DNA of 64,000 bases, taken from positions 104,271 through 168,270 of the forward strand of contig NZ_JAUSSR010000015.1 in the NCBI RefSeq assembly GCF_030812475.1, in the 5' to 3' direction. The position numbers were made by a program, and so were the translations under genes. The DNA is from Pseudomonas lini. GTDB lineage: Bacteria; Pseudomonadota; Gammaproteobacteria; Pseudomonadales; Pseudomonadaceae. The notes under the pieces are model-generated. The model made no database searches. It saw only the letters and a program-made list of their open reading frames with translations, and was not told where the DNA came from. This document shows, piece after piece, positions 42,277-50,304 of this stretch (the first letter of the stretch is position 1; every line of letters begins with the position of its first letter).

Positions 42277-43170
42277 ATGAAGACTCCAAAACGCATTGAA
42301 CCCCTGATCGAGGACGGTCTGGTCGACGAGGTGCTGCGCCCACTCATGAGTGGTAAAGAAGCAGCTGTTTACGTGGTGCGCTGCGGTAACGAGTTACGTT
42401 GCGCGAAGGTCTACAAGGAGGCGAATAAACGCAGTTTTCGTCAGGCGGCCGAGTATCAGGAAGGTCGTAAGGTACGCAACAGCCGTCAGGCCCGGGCGAT
42501 GGCCAAGGGCTCCAAGTTCGGCAAGAAAGAAACCGAAGACGCCTGGCAGAACGCCGAAGTGGCGGCCTTGTTCCGTCTGGCCGGCGCGGGTGTTCGGGTG
42601 CCCAAGCCTTACGACTTCCTGGAAGGCGTGCTGCTGATGGAGCTGGTGGCCGACGAGTATGGCGATGCCGCGCCGCGTCTGAACGATGTGGTGCTGGAGC
42701 CGGAACAGGCGCGTGAATACCACGCATTCCTGATTTCGCAGATCGTGCTGATGTTGTGTACCGGTCTGGTGCATGGCGACTTGTCGGAATTCAACGTGCT
42801 GCTGACCCCGACCGGTCCGGTGATCATCGACTTGCCACAGGCGGTGGATGCGGCGGGAAACAACCACGCGTTCAGCATGCTGGAACGGGACGTGGGCAAC
42901 ATGGCGTCGTATTTCGGACGATATGCCCCGGAGTTGAAGAAGACCCGGTACGCCAAGGAAATGTGGGCGCTGTACGAAGCCGGCACCCTGCACCCGGGCA
43001 GTGTCTTGACCGGTGAGTTCGATGAGCCGGAAGAATTGGCCGACGTTGGCGGCATCATGCGCGAAATCGAGGCCGCACGCCTCGATGAAGAACGCAAGCA
43101 GGCGGTACGCGCCGCAGACGACGCGCCACCCGGCAAGACCGAGGAACCGCCTCCGCCCTGGATGCAGTGA
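42277..43170 (+). CDS. RIO1-family serine protein kinase
   Basis: The 297-residue protein has an atypical kinase fold: the GKEAAVYVVRCGNELRCAKVYK nucleotide-binding region, catalytic loop LVHGDLSEFNVLL (Asp and Asn) and metal-binding Asp in VIIDLPQAVD. A basic ARAMAKGSKFGKKE loop is typical of RIO kinases. In bacteria the role is unclear; ribosome biogenesis is the role in archaea and eukaryotes. ATG 42277 fits the family start although the ribosome site is weak. It ends at a clean terminator and is transcribed alone. Confidence 0.92.
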   Translation: MKTPKRIEPLIEDGLVDEVLRPLMSGKEAAVYVVRCGNELRCAKVYKEANKRSFRQAAEYQEGRKVRNSRQARAMAKGSKFGKKETEDAWQNAEVAALFRLAGAGVRVPKPYDFLEGVLLMELVADEYGDAAPRLNDVVLEPEQAREYHAFLISQIVLMLCTGLVHGDLSEFNVLLTPTGPVIIDLPQAVDAAGNNHAFSMLERDVGNMASYFGRYAPELKKTRYAKEMWALYEAGTLHPGSVLTGEFDEPEELADVGGIMREIEAARLDEERKQAVRAADDAPPGKTEEPPPPWMQ

Positions 43171-43182
43171 CAGGTCTATGAG

Positions 43183-43206
43183 AAACCCGGCTTCGGCCGG
43201 GTTTTT
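43183..43206 (+). terminator. Intrinsic terminator after the RIO kinase gene
   Basis: AAACCCGGC (43183-43191), tetraloop TTCG, GCCGGGTTT and a T run form a compact UUCG-capped terminator 13 bases past the stop codon. Confidence 0.9.
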
Positions 43207-43334
43207 CATGAGTGCTCTTTTTTTGGAACCGCATTGCCCGCGATGGCGTCAGACCAGACAACCTACAAGTGTCATACCTCCACACTCAAGGATTGCTTGC
43301 CCCATCCCCGTGTTGATGTTCAAGGAGCTGGCAA

Positions 43335-43748
43335 TCAGGCGCGAGCGGCCGCGGAGCAACAGCCGGACTCAAGATTCTTAAGGATCGGGCAATCGGGACG
43401 GTGATCACCATGGCAGTGCTCGACCAGATCCTGCAGCGTGTCGCGCAATTGGCCCAGCTCGAGGATCTTGCGGTCCAGTTCCTCGATATGCTGTCGGGCC
43501 AGCGCCTTGACGTCGGCGCTGGCGCGCTGACGGTCCTGCCAGAGGGTCAGCAGTTTGCCGACCTCTTCCAGTGAAAATCCCAGGTCGCGGGAACGCTTGA
43601 TGAACGCCAGGGTGTGCAGGTCGTCGTCGCCGTACACCCGATAGCCACTGTCGGTGCGATGGGCGGCCTTGAGCAGGCCGATGGATTCGTAATAACGAAT
43701 CATCTTCGCGCTCAGGCCGGTCTGGCGGGCCGCTTGGCCGATGTTCAT
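43335..43748 (-). CDS. cueR: Copper-responsive MerR-type regulator CueR
   Basis: The 137-residue activator starts with the MerR helix-turn-helix (MNIGQAARQTGLSAKMIRYYE) and GLLKAAHRTDSGYRVYG wing. The C-terminal metal loop HCHGDHRPDCPIL supplies two cysteines that bind Cu(I). ATG 43748 overlaps the copA stop (ATGA), so it is translated from the copA message. Two matching operators lie in the window, at copA (46175-46195) and copZ (46768-46788). A Cys pair (GCC) near the C-terminus is an extra not needed for binding. Confidence 0.93.
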   Translation of the reverse strand: MNIGQAARQTGLSAKMIRYYESIGLLKAAHRTDSGYRVYGDDDLHTLAFIKRSRDLGFSLEEVGKLLTLWQDRQRASADVKALARQHIEELDRKILELGQLRDTLQDLVEHCHGDHRPDCPILKNLESGCCSAAARA

Positions 43749-46138
43749 GGGGTGTCCTCCAGATCCTTGGGTTTCCAGGTTTTCAACAATAACGCATTGC
43801 TCACCACGCTGACGCTCGACAACGCCATGGCCGCGCCGGCGAGCACCGGGTTGAGCAAGCCTGCAGCGGCCAGCGGAATGCCGATCAGGTTATAGACGAA
43901 GGCCCAGAACAGGTTTTGCCGGATCTTCGCGTAGGTCTTGCGGCTGATGTCCAGCGCCGCCGGCACCAGTCGCGGATCACCGCGCATCAAGGTGATTCCG
44001 GCGGCGTGCATGGCCACGTCGGTGCCACCGCCCATGGCGATGCCGATGTCGGCAGCGGCCAGGGCCGGGGCATCGTTGATGCCGTCGCCGACCATCGCCA
44101 CGACCCCGGTTTTCTTGAGCGTGGCGATGGTGGCGGCTTTGTCGGCCGGCAGCACTTCGGCGTGGACATCTTTGATGCCGAGCGCTTCGGCGACCACGTT
44201 GGCACTGCCGCGATTGTCGCCTGTGAGCAGGTGGCTGCTGATATTGCGTGCACCGAGTTGTTGCACCGCTTGCAGTGCGCCGGCCTTGAGGGTGTCACCG
44301 AAGGCGAACAAGCCCAGCACGTTAGGCTCGGGGCTCTGTTCGATGAGCCAGGACAACGTCCGGCCTTCGGTTTCCCAGGCGGTTGCGCGCTCAGCCAATG
44401 GACCGGCGCTCAAGCCACTCTCTTCCAGCAGGCGTCGATTACCCAGCGCCAGCCGCCGACCCTCGAGGGTGCCGGCAATACCGCGTCCGGTCAGCGACTG
44501 ACTGTCACTGACGTTGGCCACAGTCAAGCCACGTTCGGCGCAAGCGTCCAGCACGGCCTTGGCCAGTGGATGTTCACTGCCGCGTTGCAGCGCCCCGGCC
44601 TTTTGCAGCAGGGCGGCTTCGTCAGCGTCGATCGCACTCAAATGAGCGATACGCGGTGTACCCGAGGTCAGCGTGCCGGTCTTGTCGAACACCACGGCGC
44701 TGACTTCATGGGCACGCTCCAGCGCTTCGGCGTCCTTGATCAGAATCCCGTAGCGTGCCGCCACACCGGTGCCGGCCATGATTGCCGTCGGCGTGGCCAG
44801 CCCGAGTGCGCACGGGCAGGCAATCACCAACACCGCAACGGCGTTGATCAGCGCCGTTTCCATCGGCGCCCCGTACAGCCACCATCCGATCAAGGTCGCC
44901 AACGCGATCAGCAATACCGTCGGAACGAATACCTGGCTGACTTTATCCACCAGTTTCTGGATCGGCGCCTTCGCAGCTTGAGCGTCTTCCACCAGGCGAA
45001 TGATCCGCGCCAATACGGTTTCCGTGCCCAAGGCCCGGGTGCGAACCAGCAACCGGCCTTCGCCATTGATGGCACCGCCGGTGACCTTGTCGCCGGGCTG
45101 TTTCGGTACCGGCAGGCTTTCGCCGGTGATCAGTGCTTCGTCGGCGTGGCTCTGGCCTTCGACGACTTCGCCGTCCACCGGGAAGCGCTCGCCGGGTTTG
45201 ACCATCACCAAATCATTGAGGCGCAAGGCGCTGATGGCAACGTCCTGCTCACGGCCGTCGATCACTTGAATCGCTCGCTCCGGACGCAAGGCTTCGAGGG
45301 CGCGGATGGCGCTGGCGGTCTGGCGTTTGGCGCGGCTTTCCAGGTATTTGCCCAGCAACACCAGGGCAATGACTACCGCCGAGGCTTCGAAGTACAGGTG
45401 CGGTGTGCGCCCAGCGGCGGTGGCCCATTCGTAGAGACTCAAGCCATAACCGGCGCTGGTGCCCAAGGCCACCAGCAGATCCATGTTGCCGGCACCGGCC
45501 CGCACGGCTTTCCACGCGGCAACGTAAAAACGCGCACCGAAGACGAATTGCACGGGCGTTGCCAGCGCGAATTGCACCCAGGCCGGGAGCATCCAGTGCA
45601 CGCCGAAGGGTTGCAGTACCATCGGCAGCACCAGCGGCAGGGCGAGGACGATCGCCATGATCAAGGCCCAGCGTTCGCGATGCAGGCGCTGTTGCTGATG
45701 GTCGGCAAGCGGGTGTTCGACTTCCCGGACGCTGGCGCTGTAACCGGCCTTGGACACGGCGGCGATCAAGGTCTGCGGATCGACCTGGCCGAGCAACTCG
45801 AGGTGGGCGCGTTCGTTGGCCAGGTTGACGCTGACACTCTTCACCCGCGGCACCTTCGCCAGTGCACGTTCGACCCGGCCGACACAGGACGCGCAGGTCA
45901 TGCCGTCGATGCTCAACTCCAGGGTCTGCTGCGGGACGCTGTAGCCAGCTTGCTGCACGGCGTCCATCAAGGCCGGCAGGCTGTCGCTGGGTGCTTGAAC
46001 CCGAGCCTGCTCGGTGGCGAGGTTGACGCTGACAGCACTGGCGCCGAGGACTTTGCTCAAGGCACGCTCGACACGCCCGGCGCAACTGGCGCAGGTCATG
46101 CCAACAATCGGCAGATCGAATGTGGTGGATTCGGACAT
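43745..46138 (-). CDS. copA: Copper-exporting P-type ATPase
   Basis: The 797-residue Cu(I) pump expels copper across the inner membrane. Two N-terminal heavy-metal domains each carry GMTCASC (near residues 13 and 80). The membrane part has the transport motif IACPCALGLATP, then the phosphorylation motif DKTGTLTSG, SEHPLA nucleotide site and MVGDGINDAPALA hinge. The last membrane helices contain the expected copper-binding Tyr-Asn (FVYNLIG) and MALSSVSV. ATG 46138 is preceded by a CueR-type promoter. In Pseudomonas the gene is also named cueA. Confidence 0.96.
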   Translation of the reverse strand: MSESTTFDLPIVGMTCASCAGRVERALSKVLGASAVSVNLATEQARVQAPSDSLPALMDAVQQAGYSVPQQTLELSIDGMTCASCVGRVERALAKVPRVKSVSVNLANERAHLELLGQVDPQTLIAAVSKAGYSASVREVEHPLADHQQQRLHRERWALIMAIVLALPLVLPMVLQPFGVHWMLPAWVQFALATPVQFVFGARFYVAAWKAVRAGAGNMDLLVALGTSAGYGLSLYEWATAAGRTPHLYFEASAVVIALVLLGKYLESRAKRQTASAIRALEALRPERAIQVIDGREQDVAISALRLNDLVMVKPGERFPVDGEVVEGQSHADEALITGESLPVPKQPGDKVTGGAINGEGRLLVRTRALGTETVLARIIRLVEDAQAAKAPIQKLVDKVSQVFVPTVLLIALATLIGWWLYGAPMETALINAVAVLVIACPCALGLATPTAIMAGTGVAARYGILIKDAEALERAHEVSAVVFDKTGTLTSGTPRIAHLSAIDADEAALLQKAGALQRGSEHPLAKAVLDACAERGLTVANVSDSQSLTGRGIAGTLEGRRLALGNRRLLEESGLSAGPLAERATAWETEGRTLSWLIEQSPEPNVLGLFAFGDTLKAGALQAVQQLGARNISSHLLTGDNRGSANVVAEALGIKDVHAEVLPADKAATIATLKKTGVVAMVGDGINDAPALAAADIGIAMGGGTDVAMHAAGITLMRGDPRLVPAALDISRKTYAKIRQNLFWAFVYNLIGIPLAAAGLLNPVLAGAAMALSSVSVVSNALLLKTWKPKDLEDTP

Positions 46139-46174
46139 CGGTCGCGCTCCCTGTAGAAGATGCCTACAGGATCA

Positions 46175-46198
46175 ACCTTGCCATGCGGGTAAGGTCAA
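46175..46198 (-). promoter_or_regulatory. CueR operator-promoter of copA
   Basis: The minus strand shows -35 TTGACC (46198-46193) and the dyad ACCTTACC-N5-GGCAAGGT (46195-46175), which lies in a 19-base spacer before a weak -10 (GATCCT, 46173-46168). The long spacer with a central dyad is the mark of MerR-family promoters. Confidence 0.85.
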
Positions 46199-46218
46199 GC
46201 GCCATGATTCAGATCCAC

Positions 46219-46285
46219 AGATCGCAGCTTGCGGCAGCGTCCAGGATCGGGTTAACACTCAGTCAATGCAGGCTGCGATCTTTTT
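46219..46285. repeat. Inverted repeat of the GGCTGCGATC family with T run
   Basis: AGATCGCAGC (46219-46228) and GCTGCGATCT (46272-46281) are perfect complements followed by five T on the plus strand. It belongs to the same family as 24489-24540. On the minus strand it lies 9 bases beyond the stop of the small secreted-protein gene. Confidence 0.7.
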
Positions 46286-46294
46286 ACTGGCGAC

Positions 46295-46678
46295 TCAGTA
46301 ATCGAGGGCCGCGGGCTTCAAATACATCCCTTCCTGCGTCATCGCAATCCGGAACTTCAACACATCCCCAGCCTTGAGCGTGACGTTCTGTGAGCCCGGC
46401 GTCAGCATCCCCGGATTGCAACCCGGGGCCTGTCCCGGCAGCAATTTCAGGCGCAGGGACACAGTGCCTGGCGGCAGGTTGAACGAGGTGCTCTGTTCCT
46501 GGAATAGCCGCGCAGCCAATTGGTCCTGGACGTACACGCCTATTTCGCAGGCGGTCGCGACTTCCAGGCGCTCGCGGGAAATGATCAGCACGCCATAGTC
46601 CTCCCCGGCGGCGTGTGCCAAAGGTGTCGCGGCAAACAGGCTGATAAAGCCAGACAGGCTCAGAGCTGACCAGTGCAT
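46295..46678 (-). CDS. Secreted hypothetical protein beside copZ
   Basis: The 127-residue product has a signal peptide (FISLFAATPLAHAAG) and so is periplasmic. The mature part includes GVLIISRERLEVATACEIGVY, a middle LPPGTVSLRLKLLPG strand pair and two cysteines (ATACEI and APGCNPGM) that could form a disulfide. I do not recognise a family. ATG 46678 has AGGAG 8 bases upstream. It is divergent from copZ, with the copZ CueR operator about 90 bases upstream of its start, so a link to copper is possible but not shown. No copper-binding Met or His cluster is seen. Confidence 0.75.
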   Translation of the reverse strand: MHWSALSLSGFISLFAATPLAHAAGEDYGVLIISRERLEVATACEIGVYVQDQLAARLFQEQSTSFNLPPGTVSLRLKLLPGQAPGCNPGMLTPGSQNVTLKAGDVLKFRIAMTQEGMYLKPAALDY

Positions 46679-46764
46679 GGCTGAATCTCCTGAAGTCGAA
46701 TCACTGATGGACGCAGCTTGGCCGACCGCGGCGCCGATTGCCAGTCCGCAGTTTGCTGCCGGAC

Positions 46765-46795
46765 TTGACCTTGCCATGGTGGCAAGCTCCAGACT
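46765..46795 (+). promoter_or_regulatory. CueR operator-promoter of copZ
   Basis: TTGACC (46765-46770) is followed by the dyad ACCTTGCC-N5-GGCAAGCT (46768-46788) in a 19-base spacer and a weak -10 CAGACT (46790-46795). It closely matches the copA operator. Transcription should start near 46803, about 20 bases before copZ. Confidence 0.85.
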
Positions 46796-46823
46796 GCTCG
46801 CCATCCACTCAAGGAGTTCTCCC

Positions 46824-47021
46824 ATGCAAGTGTTCAACGTTCAAGGCATGTCCTGCGGTCACTGCGTCAAGGCCATCACCCAGGCACTGCAGGCGAAGGA
46901 TCCCGCGGCCAGCGTACGGATCGATCTGGCGGCGAAAGAAGTCGGGGTCGAGAGTGCATTGACGACGGATCAGGTGATCGCGCTGATTACTGAAGAAGGC
47001 TACGAAGCGAAAGTCGCCTGA
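46824..47021 (+). CDS. copZ: Copper chaperone CopZ
   Basis: The 65-residue protein is a single heavy-metal-associated domain with the Cu(I) motif MSCGHC near residue 9. It carries cytosolic copper to CopA and buffers it. ATG 46824 has AAGGAG 7 bases upstream. It has its own CueR promoter and is separate from the copA-cueR unit, so one regulator drives both transport and buffering. Confidence 0.95.
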   Translation: MQVFNVQGMSCGHCVKAITQALQAKDPAASVRIDLAAKEVGVESALTTDQVIALITEEGYEAKVA

Positions 47022-47039
47022 TATATCAAACGCAACCGG

Positions 47040-47131
47040 CTGTAGGAGCTGGCTTGCCAGCGAAGGCGGCGTGTCAGCCAACACAGGTGTTGGCCGATAG
47101 ACCGCTTTCGCTGGCAAGCCAGCTCCTACAG
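47040..47131. repeat. REP pair with 25-base arms
   Basis: Arms 47040-47064 and 47107-47131 (CTGTAGGAGCTGGCTTGCCA type) are perfect complements around a 42-base spacer, between copZ and the drug exporter gene. Confidence 0.9.
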
Positions 47132-47243
47132 GGCGATGTGCATTCATCGAGTAATTTTTAATAGTTAGCGACCTAACAGAATGTTCAAGGGGGCGATGCG
47201 CGGCTAGACTGTGGGGCTGCCGACCTGTCCCACTGGATGCCTG

Positions 47244-48440
47244 ATGAATTTTCGTACCATTTTGATACTTGGCGCCCTCAGCGCCTTCGGCCCGCTGGCT
47301 ATCGATTTCTACCTGCCAGCCTTCCCGGCGATGGCGCTCGCATTTGGCACCGATGACCAGCACGTTCAAATGACCCTGGCGGCCTATTTTCTCGGATTGT
47401 CCATCGGTCAACTGGCCTATGGCCCGGTGGCGGATCGCTTCGGACGACGCATTCCCTTGCTGACCGGTGTCGGATTGTTCACGGCCGCCTCCCTGGCCTG
47501 CGCGTTTGCGCCGAACCTGGAATGGCTGATCGGTGCGCGTTTCATCCAGGCCCTGGGTGGTTGCGCGGGGATGGTGATCGCCCGCGCAGTGGTCAGCGAT
47601 AAATGCGATGCGGTGGGTTCGGCGAAGGTCTTTTCGCAACTGATGCTGGTGATGGGTCTGGCCCCCATACTGGCGCCAATGCTGGGTGGACTGTTGGTCA
47701 ACACCACAGGCTGGCAGTCGATCTTTCTCGTGCTGACCTTTTTCAGTGCGCTGGTGGGGCTGGCGGTCGCCCTCGGGTTGCCGGAAAGCATGCCCGCCCA
47801 TGTGCCACGCCAGCCGTTGTCCGGGGCGCTGCGTCAGTACGGTCGGCTGTTGGCGGATCCGGTGTTTCTCGGCCACGCCTTGACAGGTGGCATCGCTATC
47901 GCCGGGATGTTTGCCTACATTGCCGGTTCACCCTTTGTGTTTATCAAGCTCTATGGCGTGCCGCCCGAGCATTTCGGCTGGCTGTTCGGTGCCAATGCGG
48001 CGGGATTCATCCTGGTGGCGCAGGTCAATGCACGCATGCTGGCCAAGCGTGGCCCGGCATTTCTGCTGAGCCGCACGGTGTGGATCTATGTCGGTGCCGG
48101 CCTGGCGCTACTTGCTGTCGCATCGATGCACACCGCGAAGCTGTGGCCACTGCTGATCCCACTGTTTATCTGCATCTCCAGCCTGGGTTGCATCCTGCCC
48201 AATGCCTCGGCGTGTGCCATGAACGGGCAGGGCGCCCGGGCCGGCAGTGCGTCGGCGCTGCTCGGTTGCCTGCAATTCAGTGTCGCCGCTGGCGCTGCGG
48301 CGCTGGTGGGTGTTTTACACGATGGCAGTGCCGTGCCGATGGCCATGGTCATCAGCCTGTGTGGAATTATGGTGGTGAGCGTGGCGATGCTCACCCGACG
48401 TTTGCAAAAAGCCCGGGCATTGCTGCAAGCCCAGGTCTGA
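47244..48440 (+). CDS. Bcr/CflA family drug exporter (MFS)
   Basis: The 398-residue transporter has twelve hydrophobic spans. DHA1-family features: LGALSAFGPLAIDFYLPAFP at the N-terminus, the motif-A loop GPVADRFGRRIPLL, and RFIQALGGCAGMVIARAVVSD (motif C-like). It likely exports drugs or small metabolites with proton antiport; the substrate is unknown. ATG 47244 gives the family start. Codon use and GC content are like the flanks, so it is not obviously acquired. Confidence 0.9.
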   Translation: MNFRTILILGALSAFGPLAIDFYLPAFPAMALAFGTDDQHVQMTLAAYFLGLSIGQLAYGPVADRFGRRIPLLTGVGLFTAASLACAFAPNLEWLIGARFIQALGGCAGMVIARAVVSDKCDAVGSAKVFSQLMLVMGLAPILAPMLGGLLVNTTGWQSIFLVLTFFSALVGLAVALGLPESMPAHVPRQPLSGALRQYGRLLADPVFLGHALTGGIAIAGMFAYIAGSPFVFIKLYGVPPEHFGWLFGANAAGFILVAQVNARMLAKRGPAFLLSRTVWIYVGAGLALLAVASMHTAKLWPLLIPLFICISSLGCILPNASACAMNGQGARAGSASALLGCLQFSVAAGAAALVGVLHDGSAVPMAMVISLCGIMVVSVAMLTRRLQKARALLQAQV

Positions 48441-48447
48441 GGATGGC

Positions 48448-48618
48448 TCAACCCGCGGCGCGCTGCTGCTGGTCGGGAAACTGATGAGGGGCGTGCAGGC
48501 GCGCCTCAAGGGTTCGCGTAAAGGCCCGCGCTTCGGCTTCGCTGCGGAAGGTCACGGCATGTTGGTCCAGGCGGACCTGCCACTGGGATTTTGCCAGTTC
48601 TTTTATCAGGATTTTCAT
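48448..48618 (-). CDS. Small hypothetical protein, 56 residues
   Basis: The frame ATG 48618 to TGA 48448 is preceded by an almost ideal ribosome site AAAGGAGGT 4 to 5 bases upstream. The product starts MKILIKELAKSQWQVRLDQH and continues AVTFRSEAEARAFTRTLEAR, with alternating strand and helix, no signal peptide and no cysteines. The pattern (short strand, QWQVRLD, FRSEAEARAF helix) looks like a small alpha/beta protein found in pseudomonads; function unknown. It lies convergent to the drug exporter gene, 7 bases away. Confidence 0.75.
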   Translation of the reverse strand: MKILIKELAKSQWQVRLDQHAVTFRSEAEARAFTRTLEARLHAPHQFPDQQQRAAG

Positions 48619-48848
48619 TGCTGACCTCCTTTACGTAAAAGATTGCTTTGCAGTGGCCACGATTGTAGACCCGAATACGGTCGCAATTGTGACAACGGAC
48701 AACTCTCTGACTGGCGGTTTGAGCGCGGTAGATCGCGGCCTGTGGCCGCACCTGTCTCGATCGATGTGTATCCGAATATTTCGGTTGCACACCGATCCTG
48801 AGCACAGCGGCGCAACCCGCGATCCTTCGATTCTCGGGTTCTAAATCC

Positions 48849-49862
48849 TCAAAACCCTTCCAGCACAATCTTGCCCCTGGATTTACCGCTCTCCAGCAGT
48901 TCGTGGGCGCGACGCAGATTGGCGGCGTTGATGGTACCGAAATGCTCGCCGATCGTGGTTTTCAGTGTTCCGGCGTCGATCAGCTGCGCGACGCGATTGA
49001 GCAGTTCATGTTGCTTGATCATGTCGGCGGTTTCGAACAGTGAGCGGGTGTACATGAACTCCCAGTGCAGCGACAGACTCTTGCGCTTGAGCTTGGTCAC
49101 GTCGAGGGCCTTCGGATCATCGATCAGCGCCAGCTTGCCTTGCGGCGCCAATGCTTCGACCAGTTGATCCAGGTGATGATCGGTCTGGGTCAGGCTGGCC
49201 ACATGGGTGACATGCTCGATGCCGGCACGTTTGAGTTCTTCGCTCAACGGCTGACTGTGGTCAAGCACCAGGTCGGCCCCCAGTTCGCTGACCCAGCTTC
49301 GGGTTTGCGCACGGGAAGCGGTGCCGATGACTTTCAGCCCGGTCAGCTGGCTGGCCAGTTGAGTCAGGATCGACCCCACGCCGCCGGCCGCTCCGACGAT
49401 CAACAGGCTCTGACCTTCATCAGCCTGGCCTTCGCGTACTTGCAAGCGTTCGAACAGCAGTTCCCAGGCAGTAATGGCGGTCAACGGCAATGCGGCGGCT
49501 TCGGCGAAACCCAGGGAGGCGGGCATATGGCCGACGATCCGCTCATCCACCACATGCAGCTCACTGTTGCCGCCAGCGCGAGCGATGGATCCGGCATAAA
49601 ACACCTTGTCGCCCGCCTTGAACAACGTCACTTCGCTGCCGACGGCCTTGACCACACCCGCCACGTCCCAGCCGAGCACTTTCGCCGCGCCATCTTCAGG
49701 CTGGACGTTCTGGCGGACTTTGGTATCGACCGGGTTGACCGAAATGGCTTTGACTTCCACCAACAGGTCGCGCGGTCCGGCAACCGGTTCCGGCAGTTCG
49801 ATATCCTGCAGGGATGTCTCGTCGTTGATCGGCAGCGAGACGTAATAAGCAATGGCTTTCAT
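48849..49862 (-). CDS. Zinc-independent MDR alcohol dehydrogenase/quinone reductase-like enzyme
   Basis: The 337-residue medium-chain reductase begins MKAIAYYVSLPINDETSLQD, with the GroES-like part (NPVDTKVRQN, GWDVAGVVKAVG) and a Rossmann domain (LLIVGAAGGVGSILTQLA). The cysteine zinc ligands of true alcohol dehydrogenases are missing, which fits the quinone oxidoreductase-like subfamily using NADPH. ATG 49862 fits. It lies 30 bases downstream of a small monooxygenase-like gene on the same strand; the two are probably one operon next to a broken divergent LysR gene. Confidence 0.9.
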   Translation of the reverse strand: MKAIAYYVSLPINDETSLQDIELPEPVAGPRDLLVEVKAISVNPVDTKVRQNVQPEDGAAKVLGWDVAGVVKAVGSEVTLFKAGDKVFYAGSIARAGGNSELHVVDERIVGHMPASLGFAEAAALPLTAITAWELLFERLQVREGQADEGQSLLIVGAAGGVGSILTQLASQLTGLKVIGTASRAQTRSWVSELGADLVLDHSQPLSEELKRAGIEHVTHVASLTQTDHHLDQLVEALAPQGKLALIDDPKALDVTKLKRKSLSLHWEFMYTRSLFETADMIKQHELLNRVAQLIDAGTLKTTIGEHFGTINAANLRRAHELLESGKSRGKIVLEGF

Positions 49863-49892
49863 GGAGGACTCCGAAAATTGAAAACAGAACGA

Positions 49893-50186
49893 TCAGGCCA
49901 GGGTGCGAAGGCGCTTGAGTTCGAAGTGTTCGAGGAAATCGCCGGCTCTGGCCCGAAAATTCTGGATATGCGCGCTGTCGTCATGGGCTTGCAGGGCCTC
50001 GTCGCTGCTCCACTGTTCGATCATGTAGAAAGCCAGCGGATTGGCGAGGTCCTGATGCAGGTCGTATTGACCGCAACCGGCCTCGGCACGGGTGGGTTCC
50101 AGTAGCGCACGCAAGTGCTGTTCGAGGGCGTCCTGCTGGCCGGCTTTGGCGATCAGGGTGGCAATGGCGGTAAACGGCTGGGACAT
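49893..50186 (-). CDS. Antibiotic-biosynthesis-monooxygenase (ABM/YgiN) domain protein
   Basis: The 97-residue protein has the dimeric ferredoxin-like ABM pattern: FTAIATLIAKAGQQDALEQH, EAGCGQYDLHQDLANPLAFY and MIEQWSSDEALQAHD. Such proteins act as quinol or small aromatic oxygenases (YgiN) or are of unknown role. ATG 50186 gives the canonical start. It is first in a two-gene unit with the quinone-reductase-like enzyme, which suggests joint handling of a quinone or electrophile. Confidence 0.88.
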   Translation of the reverse strand: MSQPFTAIATLIAKAGQQDALEQHLRALLEPTRAEAGCGQYDLHQDLANPLAFYMIEQWSSDEALQAHDDSAHIQNFRARAGDFLEHFELKRLRTLA

Positions 50187-50304
50187 ATTCGACTCCGTGA
50201 GCGGGGGTGTTTTCAATGGGCAGATGATTGGCTATTTCTGCGCAAGATAAAACCCGCTAAAAGAGCAGTCTCTTTCAATATTTTTTTGATAATCGAGGCT
50301 GGAA

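Noticed and set aside
42344..43209. Long minus-strand frames over the RIO kinase gene
   Set aside because: They are complements of a clear kinase frame and contain none of the features of real genes.
43916..46156. Open frame of 746 codons antisense to copA
   Set aside because: The translation is Gln/His/Arg-rich without domains; the opposite strand codes for an intact copper ATPase.
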